Shown here piece by piece: positions 31,317-43,149 of a stretch of DNA of 64,000 nt (position 1 is the first letter of the stretch; each line of letters opens with the position of its first letter). The stretch is from Lineus longissimus. Its lineage: Eukaryota; Nemertea; Pilidiophora; Heteronemertea; Lineidae. The position numbers and the translations under genes were made by a program. The DNA lies in the NCBI RefSeq assembly GCF_910592395.1, contig NC_088323.1:11457501-11521500 (forward strand), in the 5' to 3' direction. The notes beneath the pieces were generated by a model. That model was not told the DNA's origin. It did not search any database and saw nothing but the letters and a program-made list of their open reading frames with translations.

Positions 31317-31828
31317 TTATAAATGTCTGAGTCTGGATTCAGGGTAGGCCTAACTATGTATTGCTCCCAAAGTCTCACCAGCCCACGGTAAGTGCTTTGG
31401 CCTTGGCGATGTTGGATAGTTCATCTTAGGTCTACCCATACACAAATAGAACAGGGTTTTTTTAATGTTTGGCATGATGATTGAGCAAAATTTGCTCTTG
31501 TCTTCCAAATCTGACATGTCAAAATGACAGCTGATCACTCAGATGGTACAGGCCTGGAATTCTGCTCAAATGCTCAGATATAAATATTGAATGAATTCAT
31601 CGGAAGGCAGCTCAGAATATTTTCAGGTTTCTTATTCATTGATCTGAAGCAAAAGAATGGTCAGGGTTGGGGTGAGAACTCTAAAATTTGAGGTTGACTC
31701 TGTTCGAAAATAGGTCATCATATTTTCGAAATGTGTATGCCTAGGATTGTCAATGTGTTGAAGAAAAGGGTTCTACCCATAAACCCAAACCATTCCTTTT
31801 GCCCTAGATTGGTCAGTGATAGAGCCCC

Positions 31829-31986
31829 TTACACCAGGTGGAGGAAACCACTGCTCCTTGCCACAACAAACCAGTAGCAAACTAAGTTGAAAATACTGCA
31901 TGGTCGCACATCACATGTTCTTTTGTTCATTGTGCCTATATTGAGGTTTGTTGGGGCCAGCAGTGGCTTCCTCCACCTGGTGTTAA
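31829..31986. mobile_element. Short hairpin MITE
   Basis: ACACCAGGTGGAGGAAACCA (from 31830) and its inverse (ending 31982) give arms of about 42 bases around a 75-base centre. Confidence 0.65.
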
Positions 31987-33934
31987 TTTAGTATCAACTG
32001 ATCCCCCCTCCTTCCCAAAAACATTTTCAATTTTTTTTAAAATATGTCCAAGGAAGCAGTAGGCTAATTGCATTCAATTCTATGCTTTGCCCCAGCTTTA
32101 GTACTGTCCAGCAAAATGGCGGATTGCCGTCATTCAGATTAGCGTATTCAGACCTGTACCTTTCGTCACAATGTGCGCCTTAAACACACGTTATCATGTT
32201 TTACAGGGATGATCGACAGCCGTTGCATTTCAACATTTCTTTGAGCACAAAACGACCGAGAGAGAGGAACAGAGCTACTTCCATAGAACCAAACTAACAC
32301 ACTTGCACCTCCCACCTCCCATCCAACATCAGTGCTAACCTGCGCAGTCATCAGAAGAACCAGTCGATTCTAGTATTCATTCTTTTTCACTGTAATAATT
32401 AGGCTAAAAAAAGTTAATGTTATGTTTCTGGTTTCATGGTCAACTTCCAAAGGATGCGGTCATGCGTGGTTTTTTTTCTGTGATATAATTAGTCTCCGGC
32501 TTTGAGCTGGATACTTTTATATTAGTAGGTATTCTTCTCCCCAGAAAATTATTCCAGCACACTCTTGTATCAGGTGGACGTGGCGTGTGCACGTACATAG
32601 TGGAATGCACTGCAAATGGTAGCTAGATTCAACCTTGTCCGCCATCTGAACATACAGTCTGGGTTCCAGGGTGATGTCCCTTATTGAAATACACAGAGGT
32701 ATGCATGTGAAACGGCATAGAACAAACCTCACAGAACTCGCTGCTTACAGCAATACCAATAAAGGAAATTATTCTGAAAGTGTTCTTTCCCTTGCTTCCG
32801 ATTGTTTGGTATTGTAATATTTCTGCGCATAGGATTGAAATTTGATCAGCCCTTATTTTGATACCGCTATTTGATCAGTTGTTTCGCCACAAATCATAGC
32901 TGAAAATCATAGCCTGGTACCGCTGGCCACCGTCAGATGGCAGGGAGTTGATACCCCAGGGAATTCCTTGATCAACATAGCGTATGGAAATACACTGAGC
33001 AATACCTGTAAAGAAGTGAACGGTACAAGGATACTGCTCAGTCAGCACTTAAGTTTTATTTAGGGGTTTTTTTGTGCCACACCCTGTGTACCAAATATTT
33101 TAGTAACTCAGCATCAGTACAGAGGGCAGTATTAGTGTAAAAAACCATGTGGTAGAGAGGCCATGTTTTCTCAACTATGCTCCTTGATTTTGTGCAATAA
33201 ATTAGATTATTAGTCATGACTGAGATGTACATTTTATTTCCTGAACCATGTGAATGAAGAAGAAATCGGAACCTTTGTTTTGAAGAGACTGTTTCGTGAG
33301 TTCATTCATTTCATCAGACTACAATACAACTTGGAACAGGCACACGGTTGTCAGTATGTCGAGATGAGCATGATGAGGAGGAGCTACTGAGACAGTAGTA
33401 CACTGTACAGCTTGAGTATTTCTTTTGCTTCTTTTGTGTGAAGAAGTGACATATACCGCATGTGTTTCATACATGGCATTCACGTCGTTCATGTAATTCT
33501 TCTTCACTGTCTTCCAAGTGTCATGCAAATTTCTCGCATTCCTAATAATGGCACCGGCCCCCCCCCCCCTCCCCCCTCAAAGCCGGAGACTCCAGAGTCT
33601 GGCAAGACTCAGCTGACAATTCTAGTTTTTATTACTTTTAGTAAGCTCATTTTGCGATATCCAATCTACTTTCACAGAGGTAAAAACAGCACAGATTCAG
33701 AAATAATGGAAATAAAATGAATATCTGCAACATCTGTCTGCAATGTATGTTTGTGGACTAACAATGCTGAACAATGTATACAAATCAATGCACGCCTAGA
33801 GGGAAATTCAAATGAGGAGTCATGCGTATAATAGGTAGTTCAAATAAATGCCACATGGCGCTCAGGTGTAGGATATGGTCTACTTGGCTACTGAATGTGA
33901 AAATAAAAAGATATTGACGTGCGGGGGTTTGAAT
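31987..33934. other. Non-coding intronic region
   Basis: No supported gene. Contains a poly-C tract (33559-33580). Confidence 0.4.
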
Positions 33935-33964
33935 TGACGCGGTCGGAAACAAGAAACATAACAT

Positions 33965-34330
33965 TAACTTTTTTGGCCTCAACTCAAAATAAAAATAAAT
34001 AAACAGTATGTGGCAGTTGGTTTGCAAAAAATTAGTGTATCTGTTAAGTTTTTACTCTCTGTCATCAATGTGGGCTAAGAAAATCATACCCCTTGGACTT
34101 GTTCCTCGCCTTGTACTTTGAAACTAGTGGTTGTCCCTGATGTGAAGCTGATGGCAATTATTGCATGGCTGTCCCGGCTTAGGCTGGACCATGTTAACTG
34201 GACTAGTTGGTCACAACCAACCTATGCTTCAAAGGAATTGATGTTAAGGTCCAGACTGCAGTAACTGGTTGTCTACTGGGTTGTGGCTGTTGAAGAAACC
34301 ATGGCAACTAGTTAGATTTACTCTCTGTAA
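33965..34330 (+). repeat. Dispersed repeat, same family as 48205-48780 and 60470-60810
   Basis: Shares AATAAATAAAC-GTGGCAGTT, TTGGACTTG-TCCTCGCCTTG and CACTTCAAAGGAATTGATGT-type blocks with the other two copies. Confidence 0.75.
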
Positions 34331-35350
34331 CAACCTTTATCTTGTAATCACACTCATTACATGGACATGAAGCTGTATGTGCAGTGAGATGGACCGAGCA
34401 AAGCTCCTCTTTTTCTTCTATAATTTGGCAAGCGGCCATCTTGGAAACCATTTTAAGGTCAGTTTTGTGATGGAATATTGATATTAACTGCCTCAGGAAA
34501 GAAAGCTGCACTACCACACTACTTCCTCTAAGATCGCAAAATTGACATCAATGACCAAAACTGTTCTCCCCATGTCCATTGCAAATGACATGCATTAACA
34601 TTACCCGAGGTGAGCACATGGGCCTTGGACCTTTTTTATTCATGTGTATGTAGTTCGATTTTGGGTGCAGTGTGATTCTTAGTTTTCCCTCTAGGTGGCT
34701 TTTTCTAAAAAACTTAAAAGTGGTCTAGCAGCCATCCTTTGAGCTAAGATGCTGATATTTCTACTGTAGGTGCAGCTACTAAAGGTACCTGATATATAAT
34801 ACAAGTTTTTTACTGACCAAGCTGGCGCAGTGCCCTTGGCACTAATTTTCTGGGCTACCCGATATATATAAAAAAGCATCTCAAACAAACAATAAAACTT
34901 AAAATTGATATTGAAAAATGCCATGAAAAAGGAGCAGAATTTGCAGAGTATCTGGAGGAAGACAAAAATTTTTTCGCACCTTTTTTTGCACCTCAGCACT
35001 TTCCAGATTGCACTTCACAGAAGGAAAAGATCGTAAACAAAAATAAATTGTTATTGAAACTTATATGTGTACAAAACATTTTTGTGAGTTAACAGTAAAA
35101 ACTGCAAATTACAAAAAAAAGGTGTGGCAAATTGGCAGTTAAGAGTGGTCAAGTTTGAGTCAACTTAACTAGCTCGGCATAATAACAGGATTAAGACTTC
35201 AAGGTAACAATTGTCTATCAAACTTTGATCTGGTGAGCAAGGTATCAACTATTTAATGTTCGGGACCAGTAAGTTTGTATTGATGTGCGGTTAGTGGAGT
35301 TGGAGTGGCTGCATTGCACATGTGTATATTGAGTTGTTTTTCATTTGCAG
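34331..35350. other. Non-coding intronic region before the host exon
   Basis: No gene or clear repeat; ends in the acceptor TTTCATTTGCAG at 35339-35350. Confidence 0.4.
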
Positions 35351-35617
35351 GAAGAGTATGAAGCACCAAGTTCACCAGTAGCACGATCACCACTGGAGCC
35401 ACCATTACAGTTTGAATCTCCTTGGGAATTGCGTAGTCCTGAAACTCCGCCAGCCTTTAGTCAACCTCAGCCACAGAGTCGGCGGCTATCACCAGAGCGC
35501 CAGCACCATAGTCGACAGTCACTACATGATCAGCATCAAAGTAGGCGTCTGTCACCAGATCGTCAACGACAGTTGGGACTTCCAGAAGGACAAGACTGGA
35601 GAAATACAGAAGTGTAG
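35351..35617 (+). CDS. Terminal exon of the proline-rich host protein, PDZ-type C-terminus
   Basis: After acceptor TTTGCAG (35350) the frame is open in phase 0, matching the donor at 11379. It encodes EEYEAPSSPVARSPLEPPLQ, then a repeat-like (S)RRLSP(E/D)RQ region with Gln, His and Arg, and ends WRNTEV before TAG at 35615-35617. T-E-V at the extreme end is a class I PDZ ligand (T at -2, V at 0). The S/T-P density and the PPPPPY motif of the partner exon suggest a cytoplasmic tail or scaffold that recruits WW and PDZ proteins. AATAAA occurs at 35620, too close to the stop to be a certain polyadenylation site. Gene identity unknown. Confidence 0.65.
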   Translation, partial: EEYEAPSSPVARSPLEPPLQFESPWELRSPETPPAFSQPQPQSRRLSPERQHHSRQSLHDQHQSRRLSPDRQRQLGLPEGQDWRNTEV

Positions 35618-36234
35618 AATAAACACAAGCTCTCTTCTTCCAGGGCTTAAGTTCAGTTTGGTTTTGAAGAGATCAGCAAAACACTTCATGAGGAGAAGAT
35701 GAGCGCCACCTACATCCAACTGGTTTTAGGAATTGATGCCTCACTGTCGCTAATGGTAATCAATACCAACAGTGAGGTATCAAATTCTATTCTAAAATAT
35801 TTCAAATCAAATATCGAATAATGTGGTTTTAACTCTTTGATGCTGCAGAGCAAGTGTACTCGGTTGCATATTCAGCCCCCTGTGATGCACACTGGGTTCC
35901 CTCGGTTGAAGCATTCCCTTACAACACTGGCAATCTCCGTCCGACGATCTTTTTGAAAACGATCAGGGTGCCAACTGATATGATCTGGTGACACTACTTA
36001 TTCCTTTTGCGCATGAAAGATGGTAAAGCAATTGTGTTCAGCGGAAGATAAACCAAAATGGCGGGATAATTCAAGCAACCAATTTTCAGTGGCTGAAGTG
36101 CTTCTACATTGAATTAAACAATCATTGACTAAAAACAAAGCCATGAATGTGTTCAAATCATTGCTCAGGCTTTGTCTCATGATTGCCAACCCTCAAAATG
36201 AGATAATCTTCTGAAATTCAATTACTTTGTTGTA
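35618..36234. other. 3' flank of the host gene
   Basis: Probably includes the 3' untranslated region. No other feature supported. Confidence 0.4.
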
Positions 36235-36848
36235 CAATCTCGGTCAGAAGTTATTAACCACCTGATATTTGTAAATTACTCCGTTATTCCCCAATATTTT
36301 TTCACCAATTTCTGATGCATGGTAGTTAGGTCATTTGTCCATCATTTGGCAAAATGATTTTTCTGATCAATGGGCGGACTTCGGTTTTGTCGTTGTTCAA
36401 AGATTACCGGTCCAATTGAGATTTTCTTAAACTCTGCAATTCCTGAAAATTTTCACCTGTAACATCTTCTTGTTACTGCATAGATGGATATTACCATCAA
36501 ACATTTTCAAAATATTTGATTTTTTAACGTGAAAATGGCAACTTTGTTGGGATTTTGGCACTCTGTTTCTGTGTCCAGTGAACAGCACTCCGGGATGACC
36601 CCCTTTCTATAGTTTGGTTTAGTGGTTTTCCTAGACTTCATCAGTTTCATAATTGACATCCTGATTGAATGGTTGAAACTGACCTGCATTCATCCTTTAG
36701 GAAGAACATGGCATGGGGTTGTAAGATCGCCTATTATATTAGGCCTTGGCCATTGAAAATACTCTCAGTATCTCCTGAATAGCCAGGATGAACCTGGAAA
36801 GCACCCAAGTTTTGATCTGTTCAGTCTGCTGTCAACACATGTTTTGAT

Positions 36849-37868
36849 ATGCCGAGGACACATGGCTCAAGAGAACTTTCTGAGTATCAGAAAGGTCAGT
36901 TGATGTCATTGAAAGCTGCAGGGAGGAGTAATCGAAATGTGGCAAGGGAAATTGGTTGTTCTCATGCAACAGTGCAATTTTGGTGGACCCGCTTCCACAA
37001 TGAAGGAAATCTTCATCGCCGAGAAAGACCAGGTGCCCCAAAATGCACCACTGAACGAGAGGATAGACAGCTTGTTAGGCAATCGAGGATGCATCCGTTC
37101 AAAAATGTGAAATCCTTAAGAAATGATGTGGGTTTGAGGGCCAGCCTTTCAACTGTTAAGCGGTGCCTCAGAGTGGCAGGACTAAACGGTTGCATTGCAG
37201 CACAGAAGGACAAACTAACTGATGCCCACAAGTTGAGCAGATACAACTTTGCAGTGGCTCATCAAGACTGGACTATTGAACATTGGCGTCAAGTTGCATT
37301 CACTGATGAGAAGACTTTTGTCGTTGGAGATAATGGTCAAGTTTTCGTTCGCAGGCCAAAAGGCCAACGCTTTCATTCAGAATACATCAAAATTGTTCAA
37401 AGAAGTGGTAGATTCAGCGTGCCTGTCTGGGCATGGATGAATTCACGTGGAGACGGACAGATAGTGCGTATAAATGGGAGGTTAAACCAGAATCAGTATC
37501 TGCAAATTCTTGCAGATCAGATGGACAACATTCATCATGCTTTTCCTGACAGACTTATTTATCAACAGGATAAAAGTCCAATACACACAGCTAGGCGTGT
37601 TGGACAGTGGCTTCGTGACCGGGAAATTGAAGTTTTGGACTGGCTTTCTAAAGGGGCTGACATGTCGCCAATTGAAAATGTTTGGTCAAAGGTTCAGAGA
37701 GATGTGGACTTTACAAATGTTACTAATCAGGATGAACTGTGGCTTGCTGTCGAGGAAAGTTGGAATCGTCTTCGTGAGGACCACGAGTATTGGGAGGGAT
37801 TGGTTGTGTCACTTCCTGATAGAATGAGGGCTGTTATAGAATCTAGGGGTGACTGGACTAGGTTTTGA
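36849..37868 (+). CDS. Tc1/mariner-family transposase (DD34E), intact
   Basis: Binds the inverted repeats and performs cut-and-paste transposition. The 339-residue chain is of full family length. Residues 11-53 form a helix-turn-helix (YQKGQLMSLKAAGRSNRNVA), followed by a GRPR-like basic linker (RRERPGAP, 58-64) and a second helix-turn-helix (about 98-113). Catalytic residues are D153 (FTDEK), D241 (QQDKSPIH) and E276 (SPIENVW), with 34 residues between the last two, the Tc1 DD34E spacing. No stop or frameshift. Start at ATG 36849 is the first in frame after the left inverted repeat. Expression would need a promoter in the 5' inverted repeat or the host gene upstream. Confidence 0.95.
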   Translation: MPRTHGSRELSEYQKGQLMSLKAAGRSNRNVAREIGCSHATVQFWWTRFHNEGNLHRRERPGAPKCTTEREDRQLVRQSRMHPFKNVKSLRNDVGLRASLSTVKRCLRVAGLNGCIAAQKDKLTDAHKLSRYNFAVAHQDWTIEHWRQVAFTDEKTFVVGDNGQVFVRRPKGQRFHSEYIKIVQRSGRFSVPVWAWMNSRGDGQIVRINGRLNQNQYLQILADQMDNIHHAFPDRLIYQQDKSPIHTARRVGQWLRDREIEVLDWLSKGADMSPIENVWSKVQRDVDFTNVTNQDELWLAVEESWNRLREDHEYWEGLVVSLPDRMRAVIESRGDWTRF

Positions 37869-37935
37869 ATAAACTGTTGTTGTATGGTGATAGTAAAGGT
37901 GGGGTAGAGACTAAGCACAGTAAAAAAACCCACTA

Positions 37936-38190
37936 TAGTCTGGTTCAATCTAGAGGTGAACCATTGGAATGCCAGTGTGGAACAGTCAATTTTGACCACA
38001 AGATTTTATTTGCGTGTTACCCTTATGAAATGAACTTCTGGCTGAGAATAGTCCATGGGCCAATGTTTATTATTGAGCAAGGTCATCCGATTCATTATGC
38101 CATAACATGTAACCTTAATTATGTCATTATTGCCACACTCTAACCACAAACTACATTTCCAATGGTCCACCTCTAGGTTGAACCAAACTA
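37936..38190. mobile_element. 255-bp MITE inside the Tc1 element
   Basis: TAGTCTGGTTCAATCTAGAG and an inverted, slightly diverged copy pair over about 38 bases; TA lies at both flanks (37934-37935; 38191-38192). It sits between the transposase stop and the right inverted repeat. Confidence 0.75.
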
Positions 38191-38789
38191 TAAACATCTT
38201 TAAAAAAGCCCGTGTAGATTTCCCAAGTTTAGGCCATGAATTACACTGAAAATAAATGCCAAGTTACAAAATAATTTCTCTCCATTTTCCTTTGACAATA
38301 GCAGTTGTTATTCAATAAGACCATAATCTGATCAGCTTCTATTCAAGATGATCAATGAATGCAAAATAACCCATAAAAGGCCTCATTGGACCTTTGTTAA
38401 TAGGGAAGTGGTGAAGCTTGAGGGGTCATCTCGGAGTGCTGTTCACTGGACACAGAAACAGAGTGCCAAAATCCCAACAAAGTTGCCATTTTCACGTTAA
38501 AAAATCAAATATTTTGAAAATGTTTGATGGTAATATCCATCTATGCAGTAACAAGAAGATGTTACAGGTGAAAATTTTCAGGAATTGCAGAGTTTAAGAA
38601 AATCTCAATTGGACCGGTAATCTTTGAACAACGACAAAACCGAAGTCCGCCCATTGATCAGAAAAATCATTTTGCCAAATGATGGACAAATGACCTAACT
38701 ACCATGCATCAGAAATTGGTGAAAAAATATTGGGGAATAACGGAGTAATTTACAAATATCAGGTGGTTAATAACTTCTGACCGAGATTG

Positions 38790-39889
38790 TACATAATGAG
38801 CTCCTGCTAATTATTTCTGTTTTGGATAAGGTGGCAAAAATTCAGTTTTTCATTGGAATGGCAACTTTTCATACTTTATGTATCTTGGATTGCTATGCAT
38901 ATAATAAAAGAAGACGCCAAGAGCTTCAAGATGATGTATGATATAAGTACTTCAGAGCAATATTATTTGTTAAATATTTCGATTGAAAATTGCTCTTTTT
39001 CAATTTTTTCAGTCACCGACAAAAATCATGCCATGGCATCAAAGAGGTCAATGCTTTTGAAATTCTTCCACATTTTGCACCAAACAAAGTGGTTATGGTT
39101 GCCTAGCCATAACCGCTTAATTCAAAGAGAGGCTTCATTCTAAATCCAGTTATTTTAGAATTACCACTTCGCTTCATATCAGGATGCACAATCACACTTT
39201 GTCAATGGTTTTGATAATTCGTGTAATTAACCTCTCGAAAGAAGATTTTCACAAACATTTCAACCTGCAACATAAATGTATCTATAGTACAACTTTGATA
39301 TGAGGAACTGGCGAATTTCGAACTGTGGAATGCAATGTTGCAAGTTTTGTTGTGTGTTAACTCCAAAATTACTTGAGCAGAACCTAAATACTGTCAGATG
39401 GATTCAATGGCACAGTTTGATATAAACCAGGCATGCCTTACTATTCCTTGAGTTCTCAGGCTTCTGCATTTTATGAGCATTTTGCGGCCCTGATAGCGCT
39501 CCACGTTTATCAGCCAAAACCGAACCTGCTTGTGTATATGCAACTTATGCCACCTGGCTAACACTGCTTGATTGCTGCTGCAAATGGCTTGTTTATAGAG
39601 AATACTATATGCTGCAATTGCTAGCCTGCTATGTGGCAATGATATTACAGGCAGTTACAACAATAAAAGCCCTGAGTTGATAATAATTGAAAAAATGTCC
39701 GAGTGTCTCAGTTGGAACCATAGACTGAAATTCACAAAAGTAATTATTTCAGATCAACTTGTTTTCAAGTTTTTCTCTCATAAAACTGTTACAATTATGT
39801 GTCGTCCATCCGTCTATAATCACATTTTTATATCTACCCAGGTTATCCATCTGAAACTTTGTACAGGAGTACCCCCAGATGACCTCAAA
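38790..39889. other. Non-coding region
   Basis: No supported feature. Confidence 0.4.
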
Positions 39890-40082
39890 GACCAAATTTT
39901 GTTCGGTTCGATTTTGGCTTTAACCGAACGCGAAACTGGAATGTTTGTGATGTGCATGTGGACCTTCTACATAATATACTCATTACCCCCGGTGCACGAA
40001 TTGAAATCGAGGCATTCTCTGTAGACACCAGAGGGTGCACTTTGAAAAATATATACGCTATAATGTATTTCGATGGTTTATG

Positions 40083-40139
40083 CCTGTTTCGCCTATTCCT
40101 GTTTCGCCTATTCCTGTTCCGCCTATTCCTGTTTCCTGT
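40083..40139. repeat. 15-bp minisatellite, ~3.7 units
   Basis: Units CCTGTTTCGCCTATT; the inverted partner array is at 40211-40322, with 13-16 base units. Confidence 0.9.
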
Positions 40140-40210
40140 TATAGCCTTTAACACTATAGTAAGGGACGGTTCATATTCCTACGTCTGTGGGGAGGTTAGC
40201 AATACATTTG

Positions 40211-40322
40211 AATAGGCGAAACATGAATTAGGCGAAACAGGAAGTAGGCGAATCAGGAATAGGCGAATAAGGAATTAGGCAAAACAGGAATAGGCGGAAC
40301 AGGAATAGGCGAAACAGGAATA
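40211..40322. repeat. Inverted partner minisatellite, ~7 units
   Basis: Units of the AATAGGCGAAACAGG type, reverse complement of the array at 40083-40139. Confidence 0.9.
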
Positions 40323-40650
40323 CACCATTTCGATACCAACTTTATGATAAACAAAAGCAATTAGAGTGATAAGGTCAATTTATCTTTGCATTATCATGTT
40401 TTCAGTAAAAGTCAAACTGATACAGTACCGAGGTCTGTGATTGAATTGAGTTCAGACTTTTTAGTCGAAATATTTTATATAGTGATCTCTGGACGCTCTC
40501 ACACAAAGTGCACCCTCCGGTCTCTGCAGAGAATGCATGCACTCGATTCGTGCACTGGGATAAAGGGGATATTCAGTACAAGATCCAAATGCACATCACA
40601 AACATTCCCAAGAGCTCAGCTTGGGCATTATTCAGGAATGTATATCAGAC

Positions 40651-41210
40651 CCATCAGCTTTAATGCACCTGCAGATAAAACACTCATTATTGACCCATTT
40701 GCAATTAAAACTTAATCTAGCAAGGATACTCCACATATAATCCTGGTTCATAAGTCATTTATGGCTTGTCTCTAAAGATATTCACTGCATTATTATCAAT
40801 ATCACAGGGTTCTTATCTGAACAGGCTTTTAAACTGTCGCCCTTAATAGATACATAATAGTTTTGAACTACTTCTTATGGCCACTGAAACTACAAAAAGC
40901 TCACTCGTATTTTGGTTCATCTGCAGGTATTACCAGGAATGTTTAAATGTTTAATCACTATTCCAAGAAACTTGTAAAACTTTATTCAGCCAAAATAAGA
41001 CATTTTGCCCTGGTAAAAATTTCAAAATGTTAAAAAAGTAATATTCCAACTTCAAGAATTTACAAATTTGAGCAATATTACGTCTTTTTAGAACAATTTT
41101 GATTGCACTATTTGTGCAAGGCTACATGATTCGCAGCAGGGAACAAGAGTGAAGCGGCTAAAATGGAACTACGCGTTCGCGATTCCGGCTATTTCCGACT
41201 TACATTTTAG
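40651..41210. other. Non-coding region
   Basis: No supported feature. Confidence 0.4.
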
Positions 41211-41834
41211 AATAACCGGTCAAACCATCTCAAACGACCTGCCAACCTACCGTCATATGCAGTATCCCTTTCCCTTCTCTATAGCACATGTATCTGTGTA
41301 GTGCCCAGCGCAATGGACGTGATGGAGTCTGACGCACTGCATATGTAGTTGCACTGCACTGTAGTTTTTCTACTGGAGTTTCGTAGTTGAGTCACAGGCT
41401 CCATAAGTCAATGTGATATATCCAATCCACGATAGCAGGTCATGTGAAATGAAATTGTAAACAAGCGCATGTGCGCTGGTCAAATGACAACAAATGCATG
41501 TTGCGCGTTGCAGTTCATGCATTGCATCGGTCGAGACACTCGAGTAGAAAAACTACAGTGCATAAATTAGGCCCAAATCATGTTTTTATATCCACCGACC
41601 ATGTAGACAAAGTATATCTTTAGAGTATCGTTATCAGTTCCTTACCGCGTGGGCTCGTTTTCCCGGTATAATTGACTGGAGATGCTGCTGTCAGACACGT
41701 CGGACTCCATCACGTCCATTGTGCTGGGCACTACACAGATACATGTGCTATATAGAAGCGAAAGGGATACTGCATATGACGGTAGGTTGGCAGGTCAGTC
41801 GGTCGGTCGGTCGGTCGGCGTTTTTCCGGTTACC
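41211..41834. mobile_element. GGTAACCGGAAAAACGCC-family foldback, copy 1
   Basis: Ends in GGCGTTTTTCCGGTTACC on the right with a (GGTC)n tract; the left end is eroded (AATAACCGG) and its (CGAC)n tract is missing. Inside matches 53168-53724 over most of its length, with an extra ~120-base segment at about 41330-41430. Arms include CCTGCCAACCTACCGTCATA and its inverse. Confidence 0.85.
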
Positions 41835-41878
41835 AGATTAATGTGAACCATTTGTAGGCCAATAGGTTATTAGGGCCT

Positions 41879-42301
41879 GAGACAAGACCACCATTGAATA
41901 TACATAGGTTGGAGGTTCCAGGCCTATCAATTAGATGCGAGTATGTTTTTAACTGTCTAGTGAAAATTTGGAGAGGTATTGAAAAGATATTTGGTTTGGC
42001 AAGTCTACAGATGTAAAGAAATTATTTGATGAAAAACTTTGAATTTTGCTAATTTGGTTTTGAGATTTTTCTGCCAGTTGGCTAAAAAGAGTGGAAATAT
42101 CAACGTTTGTCCAAATTGTCATTTATCAAAACATTTCCGTGGTCAACTACCAGTTTACTTTTCACCATTTACTTGCCCGACTATCCAGAATATCATATCA
42201 AAATTTCAGATTCACAACCCCATGTAGTATTTGATGCGATGCGGTCAAACATTGACAATTTACTGCTAAAAGGCTTTAAAAATCAATGGTGGTCATGTCT
42301 C
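41879..42301 (+). mobile_element. GAGACAAGACCAC-family MITE, copy C
   Basis: Flanked by a perfect GCCT duplication (41875-41878; 42302-42305), which fixes the target duplication of the family at 4 bp. 423 bp, non-coding. Confidence 0.9.
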
Positions 42302-43149
42302 GCCTTGGTTTGTCATAACAGGTGTATCTGATGTCTGTCTCTCTACCATTAGGTGGCCTTGCATGCAAAGAGCTGCATTTATTGACCAGCTATAACGATT
42401 TAGAGTGAGCCTTTGTTGTATGTTTTTGAGCTGATTTTTGAGGAGTTGTTTCAAATAAATACTGATAATTAAGATACGGGTTTGAATTGGATGCACTAAT
42501 AAGTTTACCTGGATGTTTAGGTGCGTGGGAAATATACTTCTAGATTTAGATACATTTAGTAGAAATCACATGTTTTCAGATATTGCTTACATTTTTGCTT
42601 TCTTTATTACAAATTGTCATGTGGACTATCTTTTCAGCACTAAGTTATAATGAGAACAGGCTTTATCACAAGATGACGATTCGGTGGGTTATGATTCAAA
42701 ATATAGCTGTTTGTCAAAGTTTATGACTAAAATGATCTCCTATCAAATCAAGTTGGTTTCCATTGCCACCGCGATGAACCTGGAAGCGTTGGTATTGACC
42801 GCCATATTGTTAAGCCATGTTATGTAATACTCCCAGTATTCTTCAAAGCCCCCTGCGGTGATGTGTTATCATTAAATGGAAACCCCTATGCGAAGAGTTC
42901 TGTTGAGAACAGAAACCCTTCAACTACATGGGTGATGTCAATACAAAATGCTTGATCGCCTATTCTCCCCATGGGTATCTATTAGGCGAAGGGAAGGATA
43001 TTCCTTTTAATGATTGTTGCAATGATAAGTTCTAAAGTAACACCAATAAATTGACTTGAGTGACTGTGTTAATGTCATCTGCTGTGACTGCAATAGTACC
43101 TGCATCAGCTATTGGTCAGGAGTTTATGATGGTTCATTGCCCTATGATG
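42302..43149. other. Non-coding region
   Basis: No supported feature. Confidence 0.4.

Larger units (their letters stand above)
36235..38789 (+). mobile_element. Complete Tc1-type transposon with long inverted repeats
   Basis: Ends CAATCTCGGTCAGAAGTTAT and its inverse, flanked by TA at 36233-36234 and 38790-38791. Inverted repeats run about 367 bases (36235-36602; 38423-38789) with only rare mismatches. It encodes an intact DD34E transposase and carries a 255-bp MITE in its 3' part. Length 2,555 bp. Confidence 0.95.
39890..40650. mobile_element. Foldback structure with a minisatellite hairpin centre
   Basis: Outer arms 39890-40065 and 40470-40650 are inverted, diverged copies (GTGATGTGCATGTGGA / TCCAAATGCACATCACA). 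Inside, a 15-base minisatellite CCTGTTTCGCCTATT at 40083-40139 faces its own inverse at 40211-40322, about seven units. The arm family also occurs at 10671-10930. Confidence 0.8.
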
